Source: Flexistipes sinusarabici DSM 4947
GTDB lineage: Bacteria; Chrysiogenota; Deferribacteres; Deferribacterales; Flexistipitaceae
Reading direction: 5' to 3'
NCBI RefSeq assembly: GCF_000218625.1
Contig: NC_015672.1
Coordinates: 1,959,451 to 2,023,450, forward strand
DNA length: 64,000 nt
Shown piece after piece: positions 25,970-33,383 of this stretch. Positions within the stretch are counted from its first letter, which is position 1. Every line of letters begins with the position of its first letter. The notes beneath the pieces are model-generated. The model did not search any database, was not told the origin of the DNA, and saw only the letters and a list, made by a program, of their open reading frames with translations. The translations under genes and the position numbers were made by a program.

Positions 25970-27511
25970 TTAGCCCTGAGAAACTAGATAACTATTTGAT
26001 AATACTTGAGTTAACCAAGGAAATATGCTAAAGTAATCCCACAGAAAAGTAAAGGAATAAGCAAAAAACCCGGGGGATTATATGCGTCCTAAGAAGCAAG
26101 ATTCGACGACACAAGAGCTTTTAGAACCACTGCTTGTTAACATTCTAGATATGAAACATCCATTAATACAATTAGCAGATAAAATAGACTGGGAATATTT
26201 TGAGAAAGAATTTGGCAGTCTTTATCACCGTAACGATGGTCGCCCAGGAATTCCAATGCGTATGATGGTTGGGTTTCATTATTTGAAATACACGTACAAT
26301 TTGAGTGATGAAGACGTGGTGCATGGCTGGAAAGAAAACCCTTACTGGCAGTACTTCACTGGAGAAAAGGTATTCCAGACAAAGGTGCCGATAAATCCAA
26401 CCAGCATGACAAGATTTCGGAATCGTTTAAAAGAAGAAGATTTGTTGAAGTTTTTAGAGGAGACAATTAACACTGCTTTTCGTAGTGGTTATCTTAATAA
26501 GAATGACGTAAAGAAAGTAGCTGCAGATACGACGGTGCAGGAAAAGAACATAACGTTTCCAACGGACATAAAACTTTTTTATACAATGATCAAATATCTT
26601 GTGAAATTTTCAAAGAAGCATGAGATAAGGTTAAAGGAGACACATGAATATTCCGGCAAGAAGCTATTGATGAAATATAGTGGCTATGTTCATGCGAAAC
26701 AGTACAAGAGAGCGGGTAAGGCAGTAAAAAAGATGAAGACAAAGATGGGCAAATTATATCGTTCTATAGAAAGGGTTTTACCTGAGGAATTGAGGAATTC
26801 GGATGAGTTTCAACAGCTAAAGTTATTTTACGAGAGTTTGTGGAATCGGAGTAAAAAGAGCAAGAACAAACTTTACAGTCTTCACAGTCCAGAGGTTGAG
26901 TGCATTAGCAAGGGCAAGAGCCATAAGAGGTATGAGTTTGGTAACAAAGTAGGTTTTGTTGGTACATTGAAGAAGAATTTTATACTGAGTTGCAAATCAT
27001 TTCACGGCAATCCTTATGACGGTCATACATTAGAAGAGAATTTATGTGAAGCAAAAACCCTTTTGGGTAGTAACGGTACAATAGATACGATATTGGTAGA
27101 TTTGGGTTACAGGAAGCACAATTATAGAGGGGATGCAAAAGTCCATGTAGTTCCACGCAGTATGAAGAAATTCAAAGTTAATTTTAAGAGGTTATTGAAA
27201 AGACGAAGTTGTGTTGAGGCGACGATAGGTCATACTAAGCGAGATAACCGGATGGACAGAAATTATCTGAAAGGCAAAGAGGGAGATAAAGCTAATGCGA
27301 TTTTGGCAGCAAGTGGACATAATTTAAGGCTGATACTGGCCTTCCTTTTATTTTTTCTCAAAAAATTCAGGGATAATATTGCAAAAAAATTAGGAACTTT
27401 AGTAAACGAAGTGTTTTTGGATGAAAAATATGCCAAAAAATACGTATAGTTTACATTTAATAAACAAAAATATTGGCAAATTTTAAGAAAATATACCTTT
27501 TTCAGGGTTAA
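25970..27511 (+). mobile_element. IS5-like insertion nested in istA, 1542 bp
   Basis: Ends TTAGCCCTGAGAAA and the complement TTAACCCTGAAAAA form short imperfect inverted repeats. The 9-bp sequence CTAAAATAG is duplicated at 25961-25969 and 27512-27520. One full-length transposase lies inside. Removing the element and one duplication copy restores istA. Nine-bp duplications are known in the IS903 group of IS5; the family placement here rests mainly on the transposase type. Confidence 0.9.
26082..27449 (+). CDS. Transposase, IS5/IS1182-like (DUF772 + DDE)
   Basis: The 455-residue protein has the N-terminal DUF772-type domain (MRMMVGFHYLKYTYNLSDEDVVHGWKENP) and a DDE catalytic core: D in KVAADTTVQEKN, D in DTILVDLGYRKH, and E in RSCVEATIGHTKRDNRM. 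GGGGGA lies about 5 nt before the ATG. It is intact and possibly active. It reads opposite to the host istA/istB genes. Confidence 0.92.
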   Translation: MRPKKQDSTTQELLEPLLVNILDMKHPLIQLADKIDWEYFEKEFGSLYHRNDGRPGIPMRMMVGFHYLKYTYNLSDEDVVHGWKENPYWQYFTGEKVFQTKVPINPTSMTRFRNRLKEEDLLKFLEETINTAFRSGYLNKNDVKKVAADTTVQEKNITFPTDIKLFYTMIKYLVKFSKKHEIRLKETHEYSGKKLLMKYSGYVHAKQYKRAGKAVKKMKTKMGKLYRSIERVLPEELRNSDEFQQLKLFYESLWNRSKKSKNKLYSLHSPEVECISKGKSHKRYEFGNKVGFVGTLKKNFILSCKSFHGNPYDGHTLEENLCEAKTLLGSNGTIDTILVDLGYRKHNYRGDAKVHVVPRSMKKFKVNFKRLLKRRSCVEATIGHTKRDNRMDRNYLKGKEGDKANAILAASGHNLRLILAFLLFFLKKFRDNIAKKLGTLVNEVFLDEKYAKKYV

Positions 27512-28793
27512 CTAAAATAGATTTTACCGTTATGGTAGTACTGGGACCAATGTTTTTAGCCCACTCTATAAAGCTGGTACCGTCCCATTTAAGATACTTT
27601 TGATGATTCTCCGGCATATGAGCTTCCACAGTGCTATATTGCCCTTTATGACCGTATAAACGCTTGTGGGAGCAAATACGCATATTTTTGTAAAATACCT
27701 CAACAATGCTTTTTGTTAATCGCACTTCAACTTTTTGTTTTATATACTCACAAGGTACCGAATAATTCATTTTATCCACTGAGATGTGATAATTAAATTG
27801 CACTGTTGCCTGTTTCCAATATGCCAGTTCATATGGATTTGAAGGAAGTTTTTGCAGAAACGGTTTTTCTTCCAAATATACACTATATCTGCAGCCTTCT
27901 TTCTTCTGAAAAGGATTATAGTTAAAAGCTTTTAAGCGGCAGTCAATTTCTTTGTTCAACTCCTCAACTGTAAAGAATTTTTCATTACGTATCGCTGCTG
28001 TTATCCATTTGGAGACAACTCCTACAGTAGCTTCTACTGCCGGTTTATCTTTTGGTGAAGAAACTCGGGCAGGGATTACTGCTGTATTATAATGCTCCGA
28101 CATTTCGTGATAAGTCCTGTTTATTTGAGGTGTATACCAATCTGTACGTTCTACTCCTGTTTTCAAGTTATCAGGAATAAGCATTTTTGTTGATCCGCCA
28201 AAGTACTTGAACATATTTACATGAGCTGTTATCCAGCTTTCCATATTCATTGACAAAAATGCCTCAGCGTATGCATACAGACTGTAGTTTAAAACACCTA
28301 CAAATATGTAACAGGGGATAAGTTCTCCGGTATCCCGGTCTATTATATAAGCAGGTTTGCCAGCCCAATCAACTTCGATTTGTTCTCCGGGCTTGCGCGG
28401 AATATGCATCGTCCCACGTTTTTTCTCAGAATATTTCTGGTAATAATAGCAGAATTGAGAATACATCAGAGGGAGTTCTTTTCCCATCCGGCATTCTTCA
28501 CAGTATTCTGTCCAAAGCAGTTTTAGGGTTACTCCACTGCGCTTCATTTCCTGGTCAATGTAGTCATAGTCAGGATATTTGCGTTTTGGTGAGGATACTG
28601 TTTTTTCAGGAAAAAGTTTTTGTTGTAACTCTAAATCAGATTCCTTTGAGTCTGAAGACCAGCATATCCCTTTTTTCTTAGCTCTGGATATTACTTCCGA
28701 AACAGTATTACGGGAACATTGACAGCTGTTAGCAATGCTTCTTTGACTTATCCCGCATGCATAAAGACGCAGGATTTCTCGATAGTCGGTCAT
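27512..28793 (-). pseudogene. istA 5' part (IS21 transposase, truncated)
   Basis: The N-terminus has helix-turn-helix segments (YREILRLYACGISQRSIANSCQCSRNTVSEVI). The DDE core has D in EQIEVDWAGKPAYI, D in MLIPDNLKTGV and E in KPAVEATVGVVSKW. The last native residues are TVKSIL; the nested element then adds VNPEKGIFS before a stop at 27483. Its missing C-terminus lies at 25692-25969. The catalytic core is complete, so a partly working protein cannot be excluded, but a 90-residue tail is lost. Confidence 0.9.
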
Positions 28794-28952
28794 TTAAGAC
28801 CTCCCTATAAATGTATTTACACTAATGTGTATTATACATTTTAAGGGATTTTGTGAGAAAATGGCTCTCTTTACCGGAACGCTGGCTCTATTTTGCCGGA
28901 CTGGTGGCTCTCAATCTCCGGACAGGTGGCTCAATTTGACCCGGAATACTCA

Positions 28953-29165
28953 GTCACTTCAACCAGCGCTTCAAAATGCAAACAGGCTTTGGAAAGTGTG
29001 GTCATGGGAGATGAAAACACCGTACTAATGAACAGTTTCATTAAAGATTTATACAAAAATCTTTTTCTTGCTGTTTCAGATTTTCTTTCTTCCAGAAATC
29101 TTCCGGACAAAAGTGTCGAAATCACTCAGGCTGTCAAGAAATCACTGAATTCAGAACAAATCTGA
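28953..29165 (+). pseudogene. YkgJ-family protein, 3' part after the IS21 insertion
   Basis: After the duplicated GTCAC the frame encodes STSASKCKQALESVVMGDENTVLMNSFIKD and ends at 29165 (NSEQI). A conserved Cys (SKCKQAL) of the YkgJ cluster lies here. Together with 24388-24818 it makes one complete 212-residue protein. Alone it lacks a plausible ribosome site and start; a read from within the IS end is unlikely to be functional. Confidence 0.85.
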
Positions 29166-29175
29166 TACCTATTTG

Positions 29176-29330
29176 TGAGAGCTTTAAAAAATATCTCTTT
29201 TTACGCTTTTGGAAGTGGCGCTTTAGCGCCGCCATGCCCACAATAATGTTTTTTAAAACAACGTTGGCACGGTATACCCATTGCCGCACAAGCTGAAGCC
29301 GCGCTTCCTTACTTATGGAAGTCTCTTTAC
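29176..29330. repeat. Degenerate member of the hairpin-cassette element family
   Basis: AGAGCTTTAAAAAAT near the left resembles the arms AGAGCTTTAAATAAT at 41216. Inside are GGCGCTTTAGCGCC (palindrome) and GCTGAAGCCGCGCTTCC. A GGAAG/CTTCC pair frames the inside as in the 33012 and 41216 elements. The right arm is decayed. Confidence 0.55.
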
Positions 29331-29542
29331 TGAATTTTTTGATAAGCTTCCGTAATTAGTTTCAGTAAAGGCTCATAAGTATATTTCGTAAGTGTTATCC
29401 CCTTTTTGGTGGGTTTCCAGTCGTTACTCTCTTTGTCAAGATAGTAAATTCGTACATCAACAAAGTTCTTGCCCTTGTACTCCTTTGCCTCAACCACAAA
29501 CTTTTCCGTATTATTTTTCTGAACTTCACCAATTACAGACAT
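29327..29542 (-). CDS. Transcriptional coactivator p15/PC4 family protein
   Basis: The 71-residue protein (start at the second Met, 29542) matches the PC4-like ssDNA-binding fold seen in bacteria: NTEKFVVEAKEYKGKNFVDVRIYYLDKESNDWKPTKKGITL. Bacterial homologues bind single-stranded DNA and may act in repair or transcription, but their role is mostly untested. GGAGGAG precedes the start. It follows the membrane protein at 29559 on the same strand. Confidence 0.8.
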   Translation of the reverse strand: MSVIGEVQKNNTEKFVVEAKEYKGKNFVDVRIYYLDKESNDWKPTKKGITLTKYTYEPLLKLITEAYQKIQ

Positions 29543-29558
29543 CACTCCTCCTTATTAA

Positions 29559-29906
29559 TCACAAGTATTTTTCATTATCAGCATAAAAACACTCACTTAT
29601 CTTAAAACGTTTGTCATTATTGGTAATGATATATTTATCACCGCTGGACTTATTCATTTCAATTATATATTCGCCCAGTTCAAATCGGTATAAATTTTTA
29701 GTATCGGAATCAATACATATTATAGCAGATTTATTTTGAGGACGGATAATTTTGAGATCATCCTCTTTGTCAAACGGAGCAGTAAAGAAACCCACAACGG
29801 CAGTGATAACCATAACAATAGCTCCCCAAAAAAGACTGAAAGCCAGGAAAAGAAAAAACAATATTAAAATAACGATAAAAATCAGAAATATAAGAATCTC
29901 ATTCAT
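29559..29906 (-). CDS. Small membrane protein of unknown function
   Basis: The 115-residue protein begins with a very hydrophobic region (residues 4-43) long enough for two membrane spans, broken by LFWGAIV. A basic/polar cytoplasmic or periplasmic part follows (KIIRPQNKSAIICIDSDTKNLYRFELGEYIIEMN). I do not recognise a family. It overlaps the SprT-like gene by 8 bp and is 14 bp upstream of the PC4 gene, so the three form a minus-strand operon. Confidence 0.65.
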   Translation of the reverse strand: MNEILIFLIFIVILILFFLFLAFSLFWGAIVMVITAVVGFFTAPFDKEDDLKIIRPQNKSAIICIDSDTKNLYRFELGEYIIEMNKSSGDKYIITNNDKRFKISECFYADNEKYL

Positions 29907-30408
29907 TTTCAGTCCTCAAAGGTTCAACATATTTCAATCTTTTGCCGCAAATCCGGCAGCTGTAAAAAAAATTCCCTCGGCTTCTTTCACTTCTGTTATG
30001 CCTTATGGCACTAAGATGATGCTTGCTGCATCCACAGACATATAAAAAATATTTCATATTTCTAACATAAGTTTTTTTAATATCAAAGTCGTGAGTTCTC
30101 TTTGGTACTAAACCGAAGATGCTCATAACCTTTTTCCAGGTGGGACCATGCGGCTTATTTCTGACGCCACATTTTTTGTCAATTTCATAGGATAAAATAT
30201 GTGCATATTCATGAGGTAAAACTTCATTAACCATCTTCTCCGGGTAATGATGAAGAAAATCGCTGTTCAACCGGATAACTTTATTTTGAGCATCCGCTTT
30301 ACCCGCAGCTTGGCCTCTTAAATCCACTATCACCTTACAATCCGGATGAAAGCCAAAAAATTTGTCACTTATGTTTTCTAACTGATACAACTTTTTTCGT
30401 ATATCCAT
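29899..30408 (-). CDS. SprT-like zinc metalloprotease-family protein
   Basis: I start this at the ATG at 30408 (MDIRKKLYQLENI), 169 residues; a TTG at 30420 is in frame. It has the zinc-protease motif HEYAHIL (HExxH) after MVNEVLPHE, and HGPTWKKVM, the downstream SprT signature. A C-terminal Cys-rich zinc ribbon follows (YVCGCSKHH...YSCRICGKRL). Bacterial SprT proteins are related to eukaryotic Spartan, which cleaves DNA-protein crosslinks; the bacterial role is not well shown. It sits downstream of tRNA-Ser on the other strand. Confidence 0.85.
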   Translation of the reverse strand: MDIRKKLYQLENISDKFFGFHPDCKVIVDLRGQAAGKADAQNKVIRLNSDFLHHYPEKMVNEVLPHEYAHILSYEIDKKCGVRNKPHGPTWKKVMSIFGLVPKRTHDFDIKKTYVRNMKYFLYVCGCSKHHLSAIRHNRSERSRGNFFYSCRICGKRLKYVEPLRTENE

Positions 30409-30511
30409 ATCCGATACCAAAAATTAATTCTAAAAGCGAAAATTTAACACCGAAAATTAAAAAACACAATCCAATTCTGGAAAAGTTCCATTTGACTAAA
30501 TAGATAGAAGC

Positions 30512-30540
30512 TTGACAACGGAATGTAATAAATATAGGTT
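30512..30540 (+). promoter_or_regulatory. Likely promoter of tRNA-Ser
   Basis: TTGACA (30512-30517) is followed 17 bp later by TAGGTT (30535-30540), 15 bp before the tRNA. The -35 is perfect; the -10 is weak. Confidence 0.5.
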
Positions 30541-30555
30541 ATCGCATCACAAAAT

Positions 30556-30645
30556 GGAGAGGTGGCAGAGTCCGGCCGAATGCACCGCACTCGAAATGCG
30601 GCGCCCGACTTGCTCGGGCCGGGGGTTCGAATCCCTCCCTCTCCG
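30556..30645 (+). tRNA. tRNA-Ser (CGA)
   Basis: The 90-nt class II tRNA has acceptor GGAGAGG/CCTCTCC, discriminator G, a long variable arm (GCGCCCGACTTGCTCGGGCC) and anticodon loop CTCGAAA (anticodon CGA, codon UCG). No CCA is encoded. An integrase remnant just downstream suggests use as an attachment site. Confidence 0.96.
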
Positions 30646-31075
30646 TTCCTTTTATTCTGATTATCAGCAACTTAATTTTTTCCAAAAATCCACTGTGATA
30701 AAATTGTGATAAAACGGTTTTTATGCGTATATAAATTTGTCCAGTTCGTTCTTTTCACCATTAATCTGTTTGATTATCCTGCCGTATGTCTTGAATATCA
30801 TCTGATGACTGGAATGACCGAGCTGCCTTGCCACTAGCACCAGCCAAAGGGCTGGTAAATATGTGGAACACATTATAATTTGATGTCCGCTGTGTTTAAT
30901 AAAAGTGTTTGTCCGACATTATAAAAATTATTTATCTGAAATCACAGCCGCAAAAAAGGTGTTAAATCTACAAAATCTTATGGTTTCTCAAAGAGATTGT
31001 ATAAAAAATGTGCACAATATTGGAAAGCCTACTTAGTAAAAAATAATGATACTTTATTTTTTTAAATTTTCAATT
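30646..31075. other. Gene-poor stretch downstream of tRNA-Ser with integrase remnant and hairpin
   Basis: The stretch holds the integrase tail (30721-30834), one hairpin cassette (ACCAGCC-AAAG-GGCTGGT at 30840-30857, flanked by TAGC and AAATATGT), and about 200 bp of A/T-rich DNA with no gene that I can support. Confidence 0.6.
30721..30834 (-). pseudogene. Tyrosine recombinase (phage-type integrase), C-terminal remnant
   Basis: The minus strand reads VARQLGHSSHQMIFKTYGRIIKQING...KFIYA and a stop at 30721. This is the last part of a phage-type integrase: box II LGHSS with the catalytic His and the tyrosine nucleophile in KTYGR. Everything upstream is gone; the fragment stops where a TAGCACCAG hairpin cassette begins. 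It lies 75 bp after tRNA-Ser, as expected for an element that once integrated at the tRNA end. Confidence 0.8.
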
Positions 31076-31282
31076 TTAAGCAGTTTGCTTATCCATTTCT
31101 TCATATGAAAATTCCCAAAGAGCAGCATTTGATTTAGCATGCTCTATTGTCATGTTAACTATATTCCCTTCAGCATCAACATCAATGTATATATTTTCGC
31201 TAATTTCCCTTGTTTCAAAAACTTCACGGTCAGCAAATTCTATGAGAGCAGTATCCGTATCATTAAAATATTTTACTTTCAT
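31076..31282 (-). CDS. DUF2283-family small protein (possible antitoxin)
   Basis: The 68-residue protein has the DUF2283 pattern: MKVKYFNDTDTALIEF, then IYIDVDAEGNIVNMTIEHA. DUF2283 proteins are often encoded next to DUF4258-like small proteins, in toxin-antitoxin-like pairs. Here it follows such a gene with a 4-bp overlap. Function is inferred from that context only. Confidence 0.8.
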   Translation of the reverse strand: MKVKYFNDTDTALIEFADREVFETREISENIYIDVDAEGNIVNMTIEHAKSNAALWEFSYEEMDKQTA

Positions 31283-31521
31283 TTCTCATTCTCCTTATAG
31301 TTCCTGTCAAAAAAAGCATTATGTACTGTTTCACCATCTTCCAAAATGATAACTCTCAAATATTTATTCACCTCAGGTATTTTTGCCCATTTGCGGATTC
31401 TACCGTCAGATTGGATTTCAGATTTCTCCGGATTGGTAATAACATGTTCTATCCACTCAATCTTTATCTTTGATCTATCGGTTCTTTCCCTTGTATAATT
31501 AAAATATTTTGTAGTTTTCAT
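31279..31521 (-). CDS. DUF4258-like small protein (possible toxin partner)
   Basis: The 80-residue basic protein (RERTDRSKIKIEWIEHVITNPEKSEIQSDGRIRKWAKIPEVNKYLRVIILEDGETVHNAFFDRNYK) resembles DUF4258/RelE-sized domains with the pattern of early R..R and late VHNAFFDRNY. It overlaps the DUF2283 gene by 4 bp. Position in a mobile zone next to an integrase remnant fits a toxin-antitoxin-like pair, but toxicity is not shown. Confidence 0.65.
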   Translation of the reverse strand: MKTTKYFNYTRERTDRSKIKIEWIEHVITNPEKSEIQSDGRIRKWAKIPEVNKYLRVIILEDGETVHNAFFDRNYKENEK

Positions 31522-32106
31522 TTGTCAAATTCTATTTTAATTTTGTTTTTTTAGCAATATTCATCTTAACCGGGGCAGAGTGATCTAATCATCAAACAGC
31601 GACAATAGAGCTTTTAATAATTGAGCCAATATAATTACCCCCATCCTGCCCGAGCACTTAAATCTGTACGTGTTCGGAACTGGTCTCTCCCCCTGATTTA
31701 GGGGGAGATGCAGAGGGGGCACTTTTGACAACCGATGTCCGAGATTTTTCCTCATCAGCTATCACCACTTCGGTAACCAACATTCTTGTCACCTCGACCG
31801 AAGCGGAGAGGTCTCTCTTGCAAAATAACTTAGCTTTCTTACTGCATCCTAACCGATATCTCCCCCTGGTTTCTCTCTTCAACTATCCTGAGCACCTCCG
31901 GCCCGCCAAATTTAGTAATTTCAAGGCGTTTGTAGGACATTAATGAACTCCCTTCGCATGCTGTTGATTTTTGCCGGAATAATAAAATTTTGTATAGTTC
32001 AGCATATCTTTTTTACATTTGCCTTAGTCTGCCACATAATTCAGTGATAAACCAAATACTAAATTTTATATATTTTGTTTTACCCCATTTTTCTTTCAAA
32101 AGAATG
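31522..32106. other. Gene-free mosaic of dispersed repeats
   Basis: The stretch includes CTCTCCCCCTGATTTAGGGG (about 31684-31705; also near 50705 and 43540), a CCTCGACCGAAGCGGAGAGG block (31795-31814) of the CGACCGAAGCGGAGA type, and CTCCCCCTGG (31861). A minus-strand frame at 31658-31882 is built from these repeats and I do not count it as a gene. Confidence 0.55.
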
Positions 32107-32340
32107 TCATTTTAAATCTTTTTTCTTTTCCTCAAATTCCTGTTTGTCAATTTCACCCTTTGCATACCGCTCCTTAAGTATTTCAAGAGCCCTGTTTTCA
32201 TCTCTGCCTGAGGAATTGTTTTGACTGCCAAAGACTTTTACCAATAAAAAAATAAGCAAAATTATAACTATAATCCAGATTATCCATCCAAAACCCATTC
32301 CATATCCCATACCAAAACCGTATCCGTTATAACCGTGCAT
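32107..32340 (-). CDS. Small membrane protein with C-terminal SHOCT motif
   Basis: The 77-residue protein starts with a Gly/Tyr/Met-rich segment (MHGYNGYGFGMGYGMGFG), then one membrane helix (WIIWIIVIILLIFLLVKVF). It ends in a SHOCT motif (ENRALEILKERYAKGEIDKQEFEEKKKDL). SHOCT segments mediate oligomerisation and often sit on small membrane proteins. It has GGAGG before the ATG. It follows the Gly/Met-rich secreted protein at 32408 after a terminator. Function is unknown. Confidence 0.82.
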   Translation of the reverse strand: MHGYNGYGFGMGYGMGFGWIIWIIVIILLIFLLVKVFGSQNNSSGRDENRALEILKERYAKGEIDKQEFEEKKKDLK

Positions 32341-32382
32341 AATTTACCTCCTTGTTAATATAAAATATGTGATTCAACAAAA

Positions 32383-32409
32383 AAAGAAAGGCGATTAACG
32401 CCTTTCTTT
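32383..32409 (-). terminator. Intrinsic terminator of the Gly/Met-rich secreted protein gene
   Basis: AAAGAAAGGCG (32383-32393) pairs perfectly with CGCCTTTCTTT (32399-32409), an 11-bp stem with loop ATTAA. On the minus strand it is followed by a T-run. The stem starts inside the stop codon of the gene at 32408. Confidence 0.88.
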
Positions 32410-32821
32410 AATTCTGATTTCTGTAACCATCGGTAAAAGGTCCCATCACATTGCCCCACGGGTTTACGTGGAACTCCAATCTGTTATTATTTCCATCAAC
32501 TACTTCCACTTCATACATTGTTCCCATAGGCATGCGGAATTGCTCAACTTTTTCAACTTTAAACCCTTTGAAATTCGCTGCAACTACTTTTTGTACAACT
32601 TCCTTGGCACCGTCTTCACTCAGCTGTTCAACAGCACCCTGGAAACCATTACCCATACAGTACCCCGGGCCATACCCCTGACTATATCCTTGTCCCTGTC
32701 CGTAACCTTGGCTCATCATTCCGGGTCCCATCCCGTAACCTCTGCCATAACCATTGCCATGAGCCAAAGCCAGTGATGCTCCAAAAACTGTGATTGCTGC
32801 TAAAACAAGTAACTTTTTCAT
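32408..32821 (-). CDS. Secreted Gly/Met-rich small protein of unknown function
   Basis: I start this at the ATG at 32821 (MKKLLVLAAITVF), with AGGAGG 8 nt upstream; 137 residues. A signal peptide ends near ALA. A low-complexity part (HGNGYGRGYGMGPGMMSQGYGQGQGYSQGYGPGY) follows, rich in His, Met and Tyr as in copper-related proteins. A folded C-terminal half follows (FKGFKVEKVEQFRMPMGTMYEVEVVDGNNNRLEFHVNPWG) that resembles a PepSY-like strand pattern. Metal binding is a guess. A strong terminator ends it. Confidence 0.75.
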   Translation of the reverse strand: MKKLLVLAAITVFGASLALAHGNGYGRGYGMGPGMMSQGYGQGQGYSQGYGPGYCMGNGFQGAVEQLSEDGAKEVVQKVVAANFKGFKVEKVEQFRMPMGTMYEVEVVDGNNNRLEFHVNPWGNVMGPFTDGYRNQN

Positions 32822-32884
32822 AATATTTCCTCCTTTTGATTTGTAATACATATGTAAGAGCAGCAAATGTGCCAAAAAACACAA

Positions 32885-33011
32885 TCCAATAACTTACTTA
32901 TAAAACAGTATATTGTTGAAAATTAGGTAAAACCGGCATGTGAAAATATTGCCCGGATTGTGCAATTAATGCACATAGGCTTGCTATAGAAAGGTGGCTG
33001 CAAAAAAAGTA
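32885..33011. other. A/T-rich upstream region of the secreted protein gene
   Basis: No gene is seen. This stretch should hold the promoter of the gene at 32821, but I cannot pick hexamers with confidence. Confidence 0.4.
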
Positions 33012-33302
33012 TAAGACCTTTGAATAATTTGTTTTTCCATGTTTTAGGAAGTGGGTAGCACCAGCCGGAGGCTGGTAAATATATTGTGTATCACAAATTG
33101 ATTGACTTCGTCTAGCACCAGTCTTTTAGACTGGTAAATATGTTGTCAAACATTCAATTTAGCTATTTACATAGCTGCCAATCGGTCTTCGACCGATGCT
33201 AGTAGGATACATTACTTTAGTCCCGCAGGCCTGTGAATACTGAATTTCAAAAGAACGCTTGCCCGGCTAAAGCCGCGCTTCCTGAGTTATTCAAAGGTCT
33301 TA
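33012..33302. repeat. Inverted-repeat element with hairpin cassettes (291 bp)
   Basis: TAAGACCTTTGAATAA (33012-33027) and its perfect complement (33287-33302) form 16-bp ends. Inside are four hairpins: ACCAGCC-GGA-GGCTGGT (33060-33076), ACCAGTCT-TTT-AGACTGGT (33117-33135), ATCGGTC-TTC-GACCGAT (33181-33197) and CGGCT-AA-AGCCG (33264-33275). The first two share flanks TAGC and AAATATRTTG; the third lies in a reversed copy of the cassette. There is no gene inside. Confidence 0.8.
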
Positions 33303-33342
33303 GTATGTGAAATTAGTTGTGCAAGTTATTAAAATAGATGAG

Positions 33343-33374
33343 AAGACGCACCCCCTTTTTAGAGGGTGTGTCTT
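33343..33374. terminator. Terminator downstream of the haem-binding protein gene
   Basis: AAGACGCACCCCC (33343-33355) pairs with AGGGTGTGTCTT (33363-33374) with two G-T/C-A wobbles. On the minus strand it follows the stop of the gene at 33384 by 10 bp. Confidence 0.7.
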
Positions 33375-33383
33375 ATTTTGGAC

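Larger units (their letters stand above)
24819..28952 (-). mobile_element. IS21-family element, interrupted by an IS5-like element
   Basis: The ends are TGCATATTCCGG at the left and the complement TGAGTATTCCGG at the right, with the TG...CA termini typical of IS21, and a 5-bp target duplication GTCAC (24814-24818, 28953-28957). Near both ends GAGCCA and CCGG words recur several times (24836-24917; 28868-28933), the multiple transposase-binding repeats known for IS21. It carries istA and istB on the minus strand. Without the nested element it is 2583 bp. Confidence 0.92.

Noticed and set aside
28825-29028. Plus-strand frames at the right IS21 end
   Set aside because: They start inside IS21 terminal repeats; only the part after 28953 belongs to the split YkgJ-like gene.
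31658-31882. Minus-strand frame of 74 codons (APSASPPKSGGET)
   Set aside because: It is built from dispersed intergenic repeats and matches no known domain that I recognise.
33012-33302. CRISPR-like array of spaced hairpins
   Set aside because: Repeats differ in stem sequence and orientation, spacing is irregular, and no cas genes are in the window.
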